A DNA stretch of 64,000 bases. It comes from an uncultured Alphaproteobacteria bacterium (GTDB taxonomy: Bacteria > Pseudomonadota > Alphaproteobacteria > Rs-D84). Position 1 is the stretch's first letter. The number at the start of each line of letters is the position of its first letter. Positions 8,079-16,885 of the stretch are shown here, piece after piece. The DNA is taken from contig CAKQGH010000003.1 in NCBI GenBank assembly GCA_934232895.1, positions 22,708 to 86,707 of the forward strand, in the 5' to 3' direction. Below the pieces are notes generated by a model. That model searched no databases and was not told the origin of the DNA. It saw only the letters and a list, made by a program, of their open reading frames with translations. A program made the translations under genes and the position numbers.

Positions 8079-8840
8079 ATGTTGGCATCGGTTTATGCGC
8101 CCAAAGATTTCAAACGCTTGCGTGCGTCGGGCGATTTGGTGGCGCGCTGTTTTGATTATATTACCCCATATATCCAGGCGGGAATTTCCACCGGTGAAAT
8201 TGACCGTATGGTGGCGTCGTGGTTGCATGCAAACGGTGCGCGTTCGTCCGACCTGGGGTACGAGGGGTATCCAAAAAGCATTTGCACATCGGTCAACGAT
8301 GTTATTGTTCACGGTATCCCCAGCGACGATTGCATATTAAAAGATGGTGATATTGTAAATGTTGACCTGACCGCGGAATACAAGGGTTTTCACGGTGATA
8401 TGTCGCGTATGTTTATGATTGGCAATGTCGCGCCGCGCGCGCGCGAATTGGTCCAAACATGCCAGGATGCATTAAACGCGGCAATTGCGGTATGTGCGCC
8501 GGGTGTTCCTTTGTCCGAAATTGGCAAAACAATCGAGGCCGTTGTCAAACCCCACGGATTTTCAATTTCGCGCGATTTTGTTGGCCACGGCATTGGCAAG
8601 GTTATGCACGATGACCCGCAAATCTATCATTTCTATGACCCAATGTGGGACCGCGTAAAAATGGTGCCGGGTTTGGTGTTCACAATTGAACCGATGATAA
8701 ACACGGGACGCCCCGATTGTAAAATAGACGCCGATGGTTGGACCGCACGTACGGTTGATGGCGGGCTGTCCGCACAGTGGGAACACACACTGGGCATTAC
8801 CGAAGATGGCGTCACCATATTCACCGAACGTATGATATAA
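8079..8840 (+). CDS. map: Methionine aminopeptidase, type I
   Basis: This 253-residue cytosolic metalloenzyme removes the initiator Met from nascent proteins. The pita-bread fold motifs are all present: VIVHGIPSDDCILKDGDIVN, the metal ligands in NVDLTAEYKGFHGDMSR, the catalytic His in VGHGIGKVMHDDPQI, and the Glu ligands in FTIEPMINTG and QWEHTLGI. It starts six bases after holA with no terminator between, so it belongs to the lptE-holA-map-radC transcript. Confidence 0.95.
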   Translation: MLASVYAPKDFKRLRASGDLVARCFDYITPYIQAGISTGEIDRMVASWLHANGARSSDLGYEGYPKSICTSVNDVIVHGIPSDDCILKDGDIVNVDLTAEYKGFHGDMSRMFMIGNVAPRARELVQTCQDALNAAIAVCAPGVPLSEIGKTIEAVVKPHGFSISRDFVGHGIGKVMHDDPQIYHFYDPMWDRVKMVPGLVFTIEPMINTGRPDCKIDADGWTARTVDGGLSAQWEHTLGITEDGVTIFTERMI

Positions 8841-8863
8841 TCGGTGTATCGCGGGGCATACCA

Positions 8864-9544
8864 GTGGACACAACCAATACAGATTTTCACGCCGGACATC
8901 GCAATCGCCTGCGCCAGAAATTTCTGGATGATAAATTGGCCGATTACGAATTGCTGGAATTAATGTTGGGCTATGTTATCCCACGGCGTGATGTGCGGCC
9001 GTTGGCGCGTGGGTTGCTGAAACAATTTGGCGGAATAAATCAAATTTTAACCGCACCATTGGATGACCTGATTGCTTTTCCCGGAATGGGGCGCAACACC
9101 GCAATATTTTTCAAGGTTATAAATCACATAATGATAATCGGGTATGCGGAAAAATTAAAAGAGCGCCCCGTTTTTCACAATGAACAGATTTTGACGAACT
9201 ATTGCCGGGCCGTGTTGTCCGGCAAAACGGTCGAGGAATTTCATGTTCTATATCTGGATGATGAAATGCGTCTGGTCGCCGACGATGTGCATACGCGCGG
9301 TACATCCGATGAATCGGCGGTTTATCAGCGCGAGATATTAAAACGCGCGTTGGTATTAAATGCGGCGTGTATTGTTATGTTGCATAACCATCCGACGCCC
9401 GGTCGTTCATTTTCAACCGATGATGTAAACACGACATTGGCGGTCGCAAAATTCTTGGGCGCGGTGGGTGTGCGTTTGTACGACCACTATGTTGTGTCGG
9501 GCGGAATTGTTTATTCAATGCGCGGAATGCATTTGTTAAAATAA
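8864..9544 (+). CDS. radC: RadC-family JAB/MPN-domain protein
   Basis: This 226-residue RadC family member has an N-terminal helix-hairpin-helix region (AFPGMGRNTA) and a C-terminal JAMM metal-binding motif, HNHPTPGRSFSTDD. The function of RadC is unsettled; the family is linked to DNA metabolism but not to a proven repair step. The start is taken as GTG at 8864, which follows GCGGGG by seven bases. The upstream in-frame ATG at 8777 lies deep inside map and is less likely. It is the last gene of the map transcript and overlaps the convergent 9536 gene by nine bases. Confidence 0.88.
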   Translation: MDTTNTDFHAGHRNRLRQKFLDDKLADYELLELMLGYVIPRRDVRPLARGLLKQFGGINQILTAPLDDLIAFPGMGRNTAIFFKVINHIMIIGYAEKLKERPVFHNEQILTNYCRAVLSGKTVEEFHVLYLDDEMRLVADDVHTRGTSDESAVYQREILKRALVLNAACIVMLHNHPTPGRSFSTDDVNTTLAVAKFLGAVGVRLYDHYVVSGGIVYSMRGMHLLK

Positions 9545-10153
9545 ATCGGCAACATTGCATATTGTGCCAACCGGTGCTGATGCAACATTATGGAATTGGT
9601 TCCCGGTTATTGTATATTCTGTGCGTGTGGCGGGCGTTGGCGTGTCCCACGATTGTTCCCACCCGCGCGAAATTTTAATCACACGAAAATCAGGCTTGAA
9701 TACAAAACGCAATTTTTGCAGTGCGCAATCGGCGCCCTCGGTCGTGCGGAAACCGTCTGGTGTTATATCGGTGTATCCGTTTTTAGTGTTTAATTCAATT
9801 TTATAATCATAATAAAAATGGTCTGTGCCATTTTCAACGCGGCGGCGCGTAATGCGATCGGGGCGCCCATCGTCGTTTATGTCGCGGTTAAAAACCACTG
9901 TTTCGGCAATGCCGGCGCCAAATTCATCCAATGTGCCGCGCGTGACGGCGTCTGGATTGCGCAGTCCATCGTTAAATTCGCCGTCATCGGTGGCGACCGT
10001 GTCGGTGGGCGCATTGGGTGATACAACGGTCATCGTGCGACCGGGCTTTTCCCCACGGTCATTTACCAACATGTATGCCAATACCCCAATGGCAACGATA
10101 AACATTACCAACAATACATTGAACAGAATATTCCTACTTTGTTGCGTTTTCAT
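9536..10153 (-). CDS. Membrane-anchored periplasmic protein of unknown function
   Basis: This 205-residue protein has one N-terminal membrane helix (ILFNVLLVMFIVAIGVLAYM) and a periplasmic domain. An EF-hand-like calcium loop is seen in NRDINDDGRPDRITRR, the DxDxDG pattern also found in dockerin-like and FG-GAP repeats. ATG 10153 is chosen because AGGAA sits eight bases upstream; the longer frame lacks the signal. It starts four bases after the upstream gene ends and shares its transcript. The topology would suit a secretion-system accessory protein, but I cannot name a family. Confidence 0.6.
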   Translation of the reverse strand: MKTQQSRNILFNVLLVMFIVAIGVLAYMLVNDRGEKPGRTMTVVSPNAPTDTVATDDGEFNDGLRNPDAVTRGTLDEFGAGIAETVVFNRDINDDGRPDRITRRRVENGTDHFYYDYKIELNTKNGYTDITPDGFRTTEGADCALQKLRFVFKPDFRVIKISRGWEQSWDTPTPATRTEYTITGNQFHNVASAPVGTICNVADLF

Positions 10154-10157
10154 TTTT

Positions 10158-11180
10158 TCATTCCTGGGTTGTGCGACCAACGCGCCATCCTTCGACCGTG
10201 CGAATGGCGGATGCGACGCGTGCCAATTCGGCATCGGACAGGTCGCTCATTTTGCGGTTTATGGACAGGCCTGTCAATTCTTCGATGCGGCGGTGATAAC
10301 CGGCGGTGTTGTTTTCAGATGGCGGGGCATATCGGCTGATTGCGCCGGCAACCGTCAAACGATTGTACGAATTGCTGCGCAACAGTGTTGTGATTGCGCG
10401 CATACCGGTTTCCTCGTCCGGGAAAACCGCAAATCCGCCGGCGCTGCCCACGGCGCCCATACGGCGTGAAAATTCCGAATAGCGGATGTTGCCGGGGTTG
10501 TTGTTGCGCCATGCGCGTGTGCCGCCCGTGCGACGCGTCCGCGTGCCATCGGCGTGTGTGTATATAACATCGCGCCCCGCACCACTGGCGCCGGTTGCGC
10601 CATCGCGACGGGTGGCGGGCGCGGTTGGGGGCTGTTGTTGTGATGTGGGCGCAACCGCAATTTCGGTTGTAATGGTTGCCTCGACCCGTTCCGGTTGTGT
10701 GGCCCTGTTTGTGGCATTTGGCGCAACAAAAGATTCCGCATACGACGCCCCGGAATCATATATGTTTAATTCCTCGTATAAATTATATTGGTCGCGTGCC
10801 GTCATGGTCAGGTTTCGCGTTTCCAACAATTTGTTTATGTCGGATATTTGCACCGTTATGGTGCGACACCCGCGCCCAAACAAATCGCCACCATAAATCA
10901 TATTTATAATCGGTCCCGCCGCCGAGAGTATTCCGAAAATCAGTGTTAAATTCCTCAGATTTATAAATATGTCGTTTTTCGAACCGCGAATCATAGACAC
11001 GGCCCACCCGAAAATCAATACGCCCGTCAAACAGGTGATAATAACCCACGCATATTCGGCAAATGTTTGGAAACTGCGTAAAATGCACGATGGATCTTCC
11101 AGATATATTGACGCGCCATCCGACCCCAGGATTCGAAATCCTGAATTCGTCAGCAGTCTAAAAATCGTTTCTGTTTCCAT
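10158..11180 (-). CDS. Inner-membrane protein with C-terminal lysozyme-like (NNPGNIR) domain
   Basis: This 340-residue protein has two hydrophobic segments near residues 35-95 (YAWVIITCLTGVLIFGWAVS and ILSAAGPIINMIYGG) and a low-complexity linker rich in Ala, Thr and Pro. Its C-terminal domain starts at WRNNNPGNIRYSEF and continues with FAVFPDEETGMRAI and ISRYAPPSENNTAGY. That domain resembles phage structural or transglycosylase-type proteins that open peptidoglycan. The paired helices recall small VirB2 or TrbC-type membrane proteins. A role as a wall-opening component of a secretion or conjugation machine is plausible; VirB7/B8-like genes lie at 41-42.8 kb. The family is not certain. Confidence 0.6.
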   Translation of the reverse strand: METETIFRLLTNSGFRILGSDGASIYLEDPSCILRSFQTFAEYAWVIITCLTGVLIFGWAVSMIRGSKNDIFINLRNLTLIFGILSAAGPIINMIYGGDLFGRGCRTITVQISDINKLLETRNLTMTARDQYNLYEELNIYDSGASYAESFVAPNATNRATQPERVEATITTEIAVAPTSQQQPPTAPATRRDGATGASGAGRDVIYTHADGTRTRRTGGTRAWRNNNPGNIRYSEFSRRMGAVGSAGGFAVFPDEETGMRAITTLLRSNSYNRLTVAGAISRYAPPSENNTAGYHRRIEELTGLSINRKMSDLSDAELARVASAIRTVEGWRVGRTTQE

Positions 11181-11198
11181 GTGCTATCAATTTAGCGC

Positions 11199-12314
11199 CT
11201 ATTTTTTCGACGCCACACCGGTAAAGAATCCGGGCATTGCAAAATCCTCGTCATTGGCGGCGACACCGGCCCATCCAAATAAATCGCCCATCAGACTGTT
11301 GTCGTCGCGGCGGGCTTTTTTGAACGGTAAAATGTTTTTCAGTTTGCCGATTTTCCCAACTTTTTCGGTTTTCTGGGGTACTGTGATTTTATCTTGGTTT
11401 TCGGCAAATTCAGACGCCAACTGTGCCAATGTGGCATCGGTATCGTCGGATATGCCCATATCGTCATCAATGTTTGTGTTGTCAAATTCGGAAATCGTAT
11501 CGACGGGCGCGTCATCATCATTGTCAATGGCGTCTGGTTGTTCTTCAATTTTATCCTCGCGCAGGGGGGCCATTTGTTCCAGCAACTGTTCCAATGTGGA
11601 TTTTTCGTCCGTGTCAATTGGGGCGGCGGTTGGCGCATCGTCTGTAATCATATCGTCAACGGACACCTGTTGCGTAATGTCAATTTCAACCGGTGCATCC
11701 GCCGTTGTGTCAATTTCATCGTGGGCGACCGGGGCGTCGGGTGCCAAATCTGGCGTGGCGTCCTGGGGCGCGACCGGTGCATCCGTGGTCAACGGGGCCG
11801 GGGGTTCGGTATTGTCGGATTCAATTGGGGCCTTGGATTTCAATACGGATAATATGGAAACAACATTTGCCGGGGCATCATCGGCGGCATTGGCGGCGTC
11901 CGTCACATCAATTGGTGCGGGGGCGGCATCGTCAGCGGGCGCGTCCTCGACCGGTTTTGCGGCCTTTTTTGACTTTGTAGCACGTGGCTTTTTTGTCGCG
12001 CGCGGGGCCGCTGGTGCATCAATGGCGGGCGCGTCCGTGGTTGGGACGTCGATGGCGACCGCATCGTCAATAACTGGGGCCACATCATCGGTCGTGGTTG
12101 TGGTCGCGGGCGTGTCTTCCGCCACTGCGGTAATTGGCGCATCTGGCGCGGTTGGTTGGGCGGTCGCCAATGCGCAATCGGCATCAACCGGAACCCCAAA
12201 TAAAACCGTGTCATTGCCCAGATTTAATGCCGCGCGAACCTCGTCAAAAGCGGCACGAATATCGGACATTTCGAAAATTTCACTGCCAGAAATATAGATG
12301 ATTTTTGTTTTCAT
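11199..12314 (-). CDS. Acidic Ala/Asp/Pro/Thr-rich low-complexity protein
   Basis: This 371-residue protein has a structured N-terminus (MKTKIIYISGSEIFEMSDIR, then AAFDEVRAALNLGNDTVLFG). A long disordered acidic middle follows, with dozens of DAPA/TDDAP-like words and one basic island, RATKKPRATKSKKAAKP. The ends look structured and the middle looks like a spacer. The C-terminus (SLMGDLFGWAGVAANDEDFA) may be a docking tail. It heads the minus-strand cluster 12314-9536 and has an extended -10 promoter. I do not recognise a family; a scaffold or tether role for the two membrane proteins downstream is speculation. Confidence 0.6.
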   Translation of the reverse strand: MKTKIIYISGSEIFEMSDIRAAFDEVRAALNLGNDTVLFGVPVDADCALATAQPTAPDAPITAVAEDTPATTTTTDDVAPVIDDAVAIDVPTTDAPAIDAPAAPRATKKPRATKSKKAAKPVEDAPADDAAPAPIDVTDAANAADDAPANVVSILSVLKSKAPIESDNTEPPAPLTTDAPVAPQDATPDLAPDAPVAHDEIDTTADAPVEIDITQQVSVDDMITDDAPTAAPIDTDEKSTLEQLLEQMAPLREDKIEEQPDAIDNDDDAPVDTISEFDNTNIDDDMGISDDTDATLAQLASEFAENQDKITVPQKTEKVGKIGKLKNILPFKKARRDDNSLMGDLFGWAGVAANDEDFAMPGFFTGVASKK

Positions 12315-12341
12315 GTGACTTGCCCCTGAATCAATGCTGGC

Positions 12342-12350
12342 ATTATATCA
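12342..12350 (-). promoter_or_regulatory. Extended -10 promoter of the 12314 cluster
   Basis: On the minus strand TGATATAAT contains a perfect TATAAT (12342-12347) preceded by TGn. No good -35 lies at the right distance, which is normal for extended -10 promoters. Confidence 0.5.
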
Positions 12351-12360
12351 CATTTTAGGG

Positions 12361-12389
12361 TTGAACGCATATAAAAAATATCTTAAACT
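12361..12389 (+). promoter_or_regulatory. Promoter of the zapA operon, close to the start codon
   Basis: TTGAAC (12361-12366), 17 bases and TAAACT (12384-12389) form a moderate promoter. Transcription would begin six or seven bases later, at or next to the ATG at 12396, so the first gene may be read from a leaderless message. No Shine-Dalgarno lies before that ATG other than GGGA inside the six-base gap. Confidence 0.45.
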
Positions 12390-12395
12390 GGGACT

Positions 12396-12605
12396 ATGAC
12401 CGATATAAAACAACAGATTTTTCAAGAACTGAATTCATTGGCCGAGGCCACCGCCCGTCTGCAAGGAACCGCGGTTGCCGCCGGCAAACAAACGGATCTG
12501 GAGGTTGCAATCCTGACCGAACAGGTAAAAACATTGCGCGAAAAAAATGCCCGCGCGGTGCAATTGATTGATAAATCTGTGTCCATATTAAAGAAGTTAA
12601 AATGA
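12396..12605 (+). CDS. Small coiled-coil protein next to zapA
   Basis: This 69-residue protein is predicted to be one continuous helix: heptad-like spacing of Leu and Val runs through ATARLQGTAV and LEVAILTEQVKTLREKNAR. Short coiled coils of this type (DUF4164 or ZapB-like) are commonly found beside zapA in alphaproteobacteria. The gene overlaps zapA by four bases, so the two are co-translated. A division-associated role is inferred from this neighbour only. Confidence 0.65.
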   Translation: MTDIKQQIFQELNSLAEATARLQGTAVAAGKQTDLEVAILTEQVKTLREKNARAVQLIDKSVSILKKLK

Positions 12606-12877
12606 GTGTCGTTTCAATACCCATTGTAAATAAAAATTACCCCATGGGGTGCGAGGATGGCCAGGAACCCCGCCTGGTTGAATTGGGCAAAATGGTCGAT
12701 GCGCGCGCCCGTGAAATTTTGGATAAAATTGGGCCGTTGCCAGAAAATGCGTTGTTGGCAACATTGTGCATTGTCCTGGCGGACGAGGTTCATAACCGCC
12801 CGGCACCCGCCGCGACCGAGGCTGACCTGCGCGAAATTTTGGCGCGAATTCGTGAAATAAAACATAAAATTGCATAA
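12602..12877 (+). CDS. zapA: Cell division protein ZapA
   Basis: This 91-residue protein has the ZapA start pattern VSIPIVNKNYPMGCEDGQEP and the conserved LVELGKMVDARAREIL helix, followed by a helical C-terminus. ZapA cross-links FtsZ filaments at the division ring. The length is normal for the family. It overlaps the upstream coiled-coil gene (AATGAG) and is followed by a terminator. Confidence 0.85.
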   Translation: MSVVSIPIVNKNYPMGCEDGQEPRLVELGKMVDARAREILDKIGPLPENALLATLCIVLADEVHNRPAPAATEADLREILARIREIKHKIA

Positions 12878-12878
12878 T

Positions 12879-12904
12879 GGTCCCGCTTTGGGACTGTTTT
12901 TTTC
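12879..12904 (+). terminator. Intrinsic terminator after zapA
   Basis: The stem GGTCCC/GGGACT (12879-12884 with 12890-12895) is followed by GTTTTTTT. Confidence 0.7.
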
Positions 12905-12944
12905 TGTTGTTATTTTTTTTCAAATGTTCTAGATTTTATGGGCA

Positions 12945-15176
12945 ATGAGTAAGGAAATTATTGAAAATATTGAATCACAACAGCTGTCGGATGCATTGTC
13001 CCAGCGTTATTTGTCATACGCGGTCAGCACAATTGTGTCGCGCGCGTTGCCCGATGTTCGCGATGGGTTAAAGCCCGTGCATCGCCGTATTTTGTATTCT
13101 ATGTTGCGCCAGAAATTGTCGCCATCGGCGGCGTTTCGTAAATGCGCGACGGTGGTCGGCGATGTGTTGGGTCACTATCATCCCCATGGGGACAGTTCTG
13201 TTTATGATGCAATGGTTCGTCTGGCCCAGGATTTTTCGGTGCGTTATCCGCTGATTGATGGCCAGGGTAATTTTGGAAATATCGACGGTGACCCCCAGGC
13301 GGCGTACCGTTATACGGAATCGAAAATGACCGATGCCGCCATGCTGATTATGGAGGGCATTGACGAAAACAGCGTTGATATGATGCCGAATTTTGATGGC
13401 ACCACGTCTGAACCGGTTGTTATGCCGGGCGCGTTTCCAAATTTGCTGGCCAATGGCGGTATGGGTATTGCGGTTGGTATGGCGACAAATATCCCAACAC
13501 ATAACGTGGCCGAGGTTTGTGATGCCCTGAACCTGGTGGTGGATAAACCAGACGCGACAACCGCCCAGATTATGAAAAAGATGATTGGGCCTGATTTTCC
13601 AACCGGTGGCGTTTTAATTGACAGTTTTGACACAATTGTTAAAAACTATGAAACGGGTCGCGGCGCATTTCGTATTCGCGCAAAATGGGAAATTGAAAAA
13701 CTGGACCGCGGGGCCGAGCAGGTGGTTATCACCGAAATTCCGTACGGATTGCTGAAATCAAAATTGGTGGAACAAATCGCCGGTCTGATAGACGCGCGCA
13801 AATTGCCGTTGGTTGATGATATTGTCGATGAATCAACAACCGATGTGCGCATTGTTATCACACCGAAAAGCCGCAATGTTCCATTGGATAAAATGATGGC
13901 GCATCTGTTCGCGATGACCGATTTGGAATATCGATTCAATATGAATTTCAATGTAATCGATACCAACGGTGCGCCGCGCGTGATGGGCATTGGGTCGGTT
14001 TTGCGTGAATTTATCGCACACCAGAAAAATGTTTTAATCCGTCGCACTAATTGGCGTTTGGGCAATATTGAACGCCGGTTGGAAATTTTGGGCGGTTTGC
14101 TGATTGTGTACCTGAATCTGGACCGCGTTATTGAAATCATCAGAACCGAAGATGATGCGAAATCCGTATTGATGTCGGAATTCAAACTGACCGAGGTTCA
14201 GGTAGAGGCAATTTTGAACACCCGCCTGCGCAGTCTGCGTAAATTGGAAGAAATGGAAATCCGGCGCGAGGATGCCGAGTTATTGGCGGAACAAAAACAG
14301 TTGCAGGAATTGCTGGCATCTGATCAAATGCAACGTGACCAGTTAAAGGCGTGGTTCAGTGACATTAAAAAGCGCTATGATAAAAAGACCGCACTGGGGC
14401 GTCGCCGCACCACATGGGCGGAACAAACCGAAGAAATCGTCGTAAATGCGGATGAATTTATTGAAAAAGAACCATTGACCATCATTCTGTCCACAATGGG
14501 ATGGATTCGCGCGGCCAAGGGCACGTTGGATTTGAACAATCTGGATTTGAAATTCAAAGAGGGCGACGAACTGCAATTCGCGTTCCACGCGATGTCGACC
14601 GATAAAATCAATTTGTTTACATCGGGTGGAAAAATGTTCACATTGGCGGCAAACGAATTACCGTCGGCGCGTGGGTTTGGTGAATCGGTGCGTTTAATGG
14701 CGGACATTGGCGCAACCGAAACAATAGTGCGCGCATTCGTGTTGGACACATCGGCCAAATATTTGTTGGTTGGGCGGCATGGAACCGGTTTTATCGTATC
14801 TGGTGAAAATTGTCTGGCCCAGACGAAAAACGGTAAACAGGTTATGAATACCGATGCGGCGAATCCGGCAATTATGTGTGTTGCGGTCACGGGTGATACA
14901 ATTGCTATGTCGGGTTCAAACGATAAACTGTTGATATTTGATACGGCGGAAATTCCCGAAATGACCCGGGGCAAGGGCGTGATTTTACAAAAATACAACG
15001 CCGAACGTACATACGTTTTGGACGTTATGTTCTTTAACGCGGCGGACGGTTTTGGTTGGACAACGGGACGCGGCACAACCAAATTGGATGATTGGGCGCC
15101 ATGGCGTGGCCGGCGCGCATCCCAGGGCCGCACCGTGCCATTGGGGTTCCCGCGTACGGGTAAATTTACGAAATAA
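12945..15176 (+). CDS. parC: DNA topoisomerase IV subunit A
   Basis: This 743-residue protein breaks and rejoins DNA to separate daughter chromosomes, together with ParE. The N-terminal breakage domain carries RALPDVRDGLKPVHRRILY and the quinolone-region motif GHYHPHGDSSVYDAM. The catalytic Tyr is in QAAYRYTE. A long coiled-coil arm and a C-terminal beta-propeller follow (about residues 490-743). I prefer ParC over GyrA because of the shorter tail, the absence of a clear GyrA box, and the alphaproteobacterial ParC wording of the N-terminus. In the quinolone region the position equivalent to E. coli Ser80 is Ser. Confidence 0.88.
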   Translation: MSKEIIENIESQQLSDALSQRYLSYAVSTIVSRALPDVRDGLKPVHRRILYSMLRQKLSPSAAFRKCATVVGDVLGHYHPHGDSSVYDAMVRLAQDFSVRYPLIDGQGNFGNIDGDPQAAYRYTESKMTDAAMLIMEGIDENSVDMMPNFDGTTSEPVVMPGAFPNLLANGGMGIAVGMATNIPTHNVAEVCDALNLVVDKPDATTAQIMKKMIGPDFPTGGVLIDSFDTIVKNYETGRGAFRIRAKWEIEKLDRGAEQVVITEIPYGLLKSKLVEQIAGLIDARKLPLVDDIVDESTTDVRIVITPKSRNVPLDKMMAHLFAMTDLEYRFNMNFNVIDTNGAPRVMGIGSVLREFIAHQKNVLIRRTNWRLGNIERRLEILGGLLIVYLNLDRVIEIIRTEDDAKSVLMSEFKLTEVQVEAILNTRLRSLRKLEEMEIRREDAELLAEQKQLQELLASDQMQRDQLKAWFSDIKKRYDKKTALGRRRTTWAEQTEEIVVNADEFIEKEPLTIILSTMGWIRAAKGTLDLNNLDLKFKEGDELQFAFHAMSTDKINLFTSGGKMFTLAANELPSARGFGESVRLMADIGATETIVRAFVLDTSAKYLLVGRHGTGFIVSGENCLAQTKNGKQVMNTDAANPAIMCVAVTGDTIAMSGSNDKLLIFDTAEIPEMTRGKGVILQKYNAERTYVLDVMFFNAADGFGWTTGRGTTKLDDWAPWRGRRASQGRTVPLGFPRTGKFTK

Positions 15177-15204
15177 AAAAAATGCGCCAATGGCGCATTT
15201 TTTA
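15175..15204. terminator. Bidirectional terminator between parC and lpxI
   Basis: AAAAAAATGCGCC-AAT-GGCGCATTTTTT is a near-perfect hairpin between two convergent genes, with A and T tracts on either side. Confidence 0.85.
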
Positions 15205-16026
15205 TTCGACCGCCACAATAAATATCTTGGCATCGTTTGCGGCGCGAATGGTGGCCGCTTTGTCCACAACAAAACATGTTTTGGCGTTTACAATAATTCC
15301 GCGCAGGTGTGCCGCCGCAACCGCACGCACGGTGTCAACGCCAATGGCCGGAATATCAATGCGCAAATCCTGGCCCGGTTTGGTCATTTTTGCAAACACA
15401 CCACTGGCGCGGCGTTTGTTTTTGCGCATTTCAACCACGCGGTCCAGCATTTTTGCCGTGCCTTCGGCAGCCTCGACCGCGATAACCTGTTTATCAACAA
15501 CAACCGATGCGCCAATGTCGGCGGCACCAATCGTGTGCGAAACATCCACCGCGCGTTCAATGTCGCGCGCGTCGCGTGCGCTGGGTTTGGTGCGGGTTTT
15601 TACCCCCGCCGTTTCAAATGCCAGTTCTGGCGCCGCGTCTTGGGCGGCAACAATTTCAAAACCGCGTTTTTCCAGTGCCTTGTTCAATGCAACCCCCATG
15701 GAATCATACCCCCGTTGATGTTTCATAATACTTATCAATAAACCGATTGACCACCAATCGGGACGGATGTCGGCAAAATTTGGATGCCCCAATGCGCCAA
15801 CAAATGTCAGTTTGCGAATGCCGCGGCGGCGAAATTGCCGAATGGCGGGCCACGCACCGCCCAATCGTACAACCAAATCGGGATTTAATTTTGGGTTTAC
15901 AAAATTTTTCAGCCCAACAATATATACATCCCATCCCGCGCGTTGTAATGCGTCGCGCGTAAAGAATGGTAAATCCAACGCGCCGGCAATCAATGCTATT
16001 TTTTTATCATTGTCTGTTTTCTTCAT
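15202..16026 (-). CDS. lpxI: UDP-2,3-diacylglucosamine pyrophosphatase LpxI
   Basis: This 274-residue protein has the LpxI (DUF1009) pattern: IALIAGALDLPFFTRDALQR at the start, the FVGALGHPNF region, IGASVVVDKQVIAVEAAEGT, and DLRIDIPAIGVDTVRAVA near the end. LpxI hydrolyses UDP-diacylglucosamine to lipid X in lipid A synthesis and replaces LpxH in alphaproteobacteria. Its presence shows that the cell makes lipid A. The start at 16026 (MKKTD) is preferred; a longer frame to 16062 is possible. It stands alone, away from the usual lpxA-fabZ-lpxD-bamA cluster. Confidence 0.88.
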   Translation of the reverse strand: MKKTDNDKKIALIAGALDLPFFTRDALQRAGWDVYIVGLKNFVNPKLNPDLVVRLGGAWPAIRQFRRRGIRKLTFVGALGHPNFADIRPDWWSIGLLISIMKHQRGYDSMGVALNKALEKRGFEIVAAQDAAPELAFETAGVKTRTKPSARDARDIERAVDVSHTIGAADIGASVVVDKQVIAVEAAEGTAKMLDRVVEMRKNKRRASGVFAKMTKPGQDLRIDIPAIGVDTVRAVAAAHLRGIIVNAKTCFVVDKAATIRAANDAKIFIVAVE

Positions 16027-16112
16027 ACGGCAAATGATACGCATAAAAGGGGCTGGAATCAAGTTTCAATTTATGATAAAATTTCTGCATAATAATCAAT
16101 GGGTATAATATC

Positions 16113-16874
16113 ATGAAAAAAATATCGTATTTTGCATTGCTGGCATTGATGATGCCGTCGTTTGCGCACGCCGCATACAGTGATAAACAATTCACGCGCG
16201 AGGTTGCACGTGGGCTGGATATTGTGACGGTGCGCGAAACTATTGACGACACACCACCGGCGCCGATGGGCGAATTGGGCGCGGATGTATACGACCGTGT
16301 TTTGGAATCGGACGGTACGCGCGTTTTTATCCCGACATCTATGTATATGCGCGCGGGGGCGGGGCTGAATTTGTCATTTGCAACCGATGCGGCACGCGTT
16401 GGCGATGAAAAGCATGACGCGCATGCCGGGTGGACAACGCAAATCGGACTGGGGTGGAATTTGTCATCGTATGTTCGCACGGAACTGGATTTCCAACAAT
16501 CATCATTTGAATTTGCCGATTTACCAGACGCCACCGCAACATATCGTACGGCGGGCGCAATGCTGTATTTTGATTTTGCGCGTCGCTATGTGCACAGTGG
16601 CGATGTCACATATCGTCGCCGTTTTGTTCCGTTTATGGGACTGGGCGCGGCCGCGGGGCAATACCGGTTCGAAGGCGCCGGTGGTGCCGATGGTTTTGTT
16701 ATTGCGGCGCCGCGTGCGACATTTGGGTTTAATGTTATGTTGACCGAATTATTGGGTGTTGATGTAATGTATCAATATCAAATGATGATTGGCAATGGTT
16801 TCGGGTGGAACGCACCGCGCGGCGGGGTTGATAACATCAGCAATGTTATCGCATCGTTCCGTATGAATTTCTGA
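16113..16874 (+). CDS. Outer-membrane beta-barrel protein
   Basis: This 253-residue protein has a signal peptide (MKKISYFALLALMMPSFAHA) and alternating strands rich in aromatic residues. It ends in IASFRMNF, with the C-terminal Phe that signals BamA-dependent insertion. The size suits an eight-strand barrel of the OmpA/Omp25-like class. The next gene encodes a similar barrel, so the two are probably a tandem pair that diverged after duplication. The role (porin, adhesin or structural) cannot be told from sequence. Confidence 0.75.
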   Translation: MKKISYFALLALMMPSFAHAAYSDKQFTREVARGLDIVTVRETIDDTPPAPMGELGADVYDRVLESDGTRVFIPTSMYMRAGAGLNLSFATDAARVGDEKHDAHAGWTTQIGLGWNLSSYVRTELDFQQSSFEFADLPDATATYRTAGAMLYFDFARRYVHSGDVTYRRRFVPFMGLGAAAGQYRFEGAGGADGFVIAAPRATFGFNVMLTELLGVDVMYQYQMMIGNGFGWNAPRGGVDNISNVIASFRMNF

Positions 16875-16885
16875 TGGGGGATAAA

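Noticed and set aside
10969..12297. A 442-residue Ser/Ala-rich plus-strand frame
   Set aside because: It is the antisense shadow of the acidic low-complexity gene 11199-12314, which has a promoter and a structured N-terminus.
12945..15176. gyrA instead of parC
   Set aside because: No clear GyrA box, a shorter C-terminal domain, and N-terminal wording typical of alphaproteobacterial ParC.
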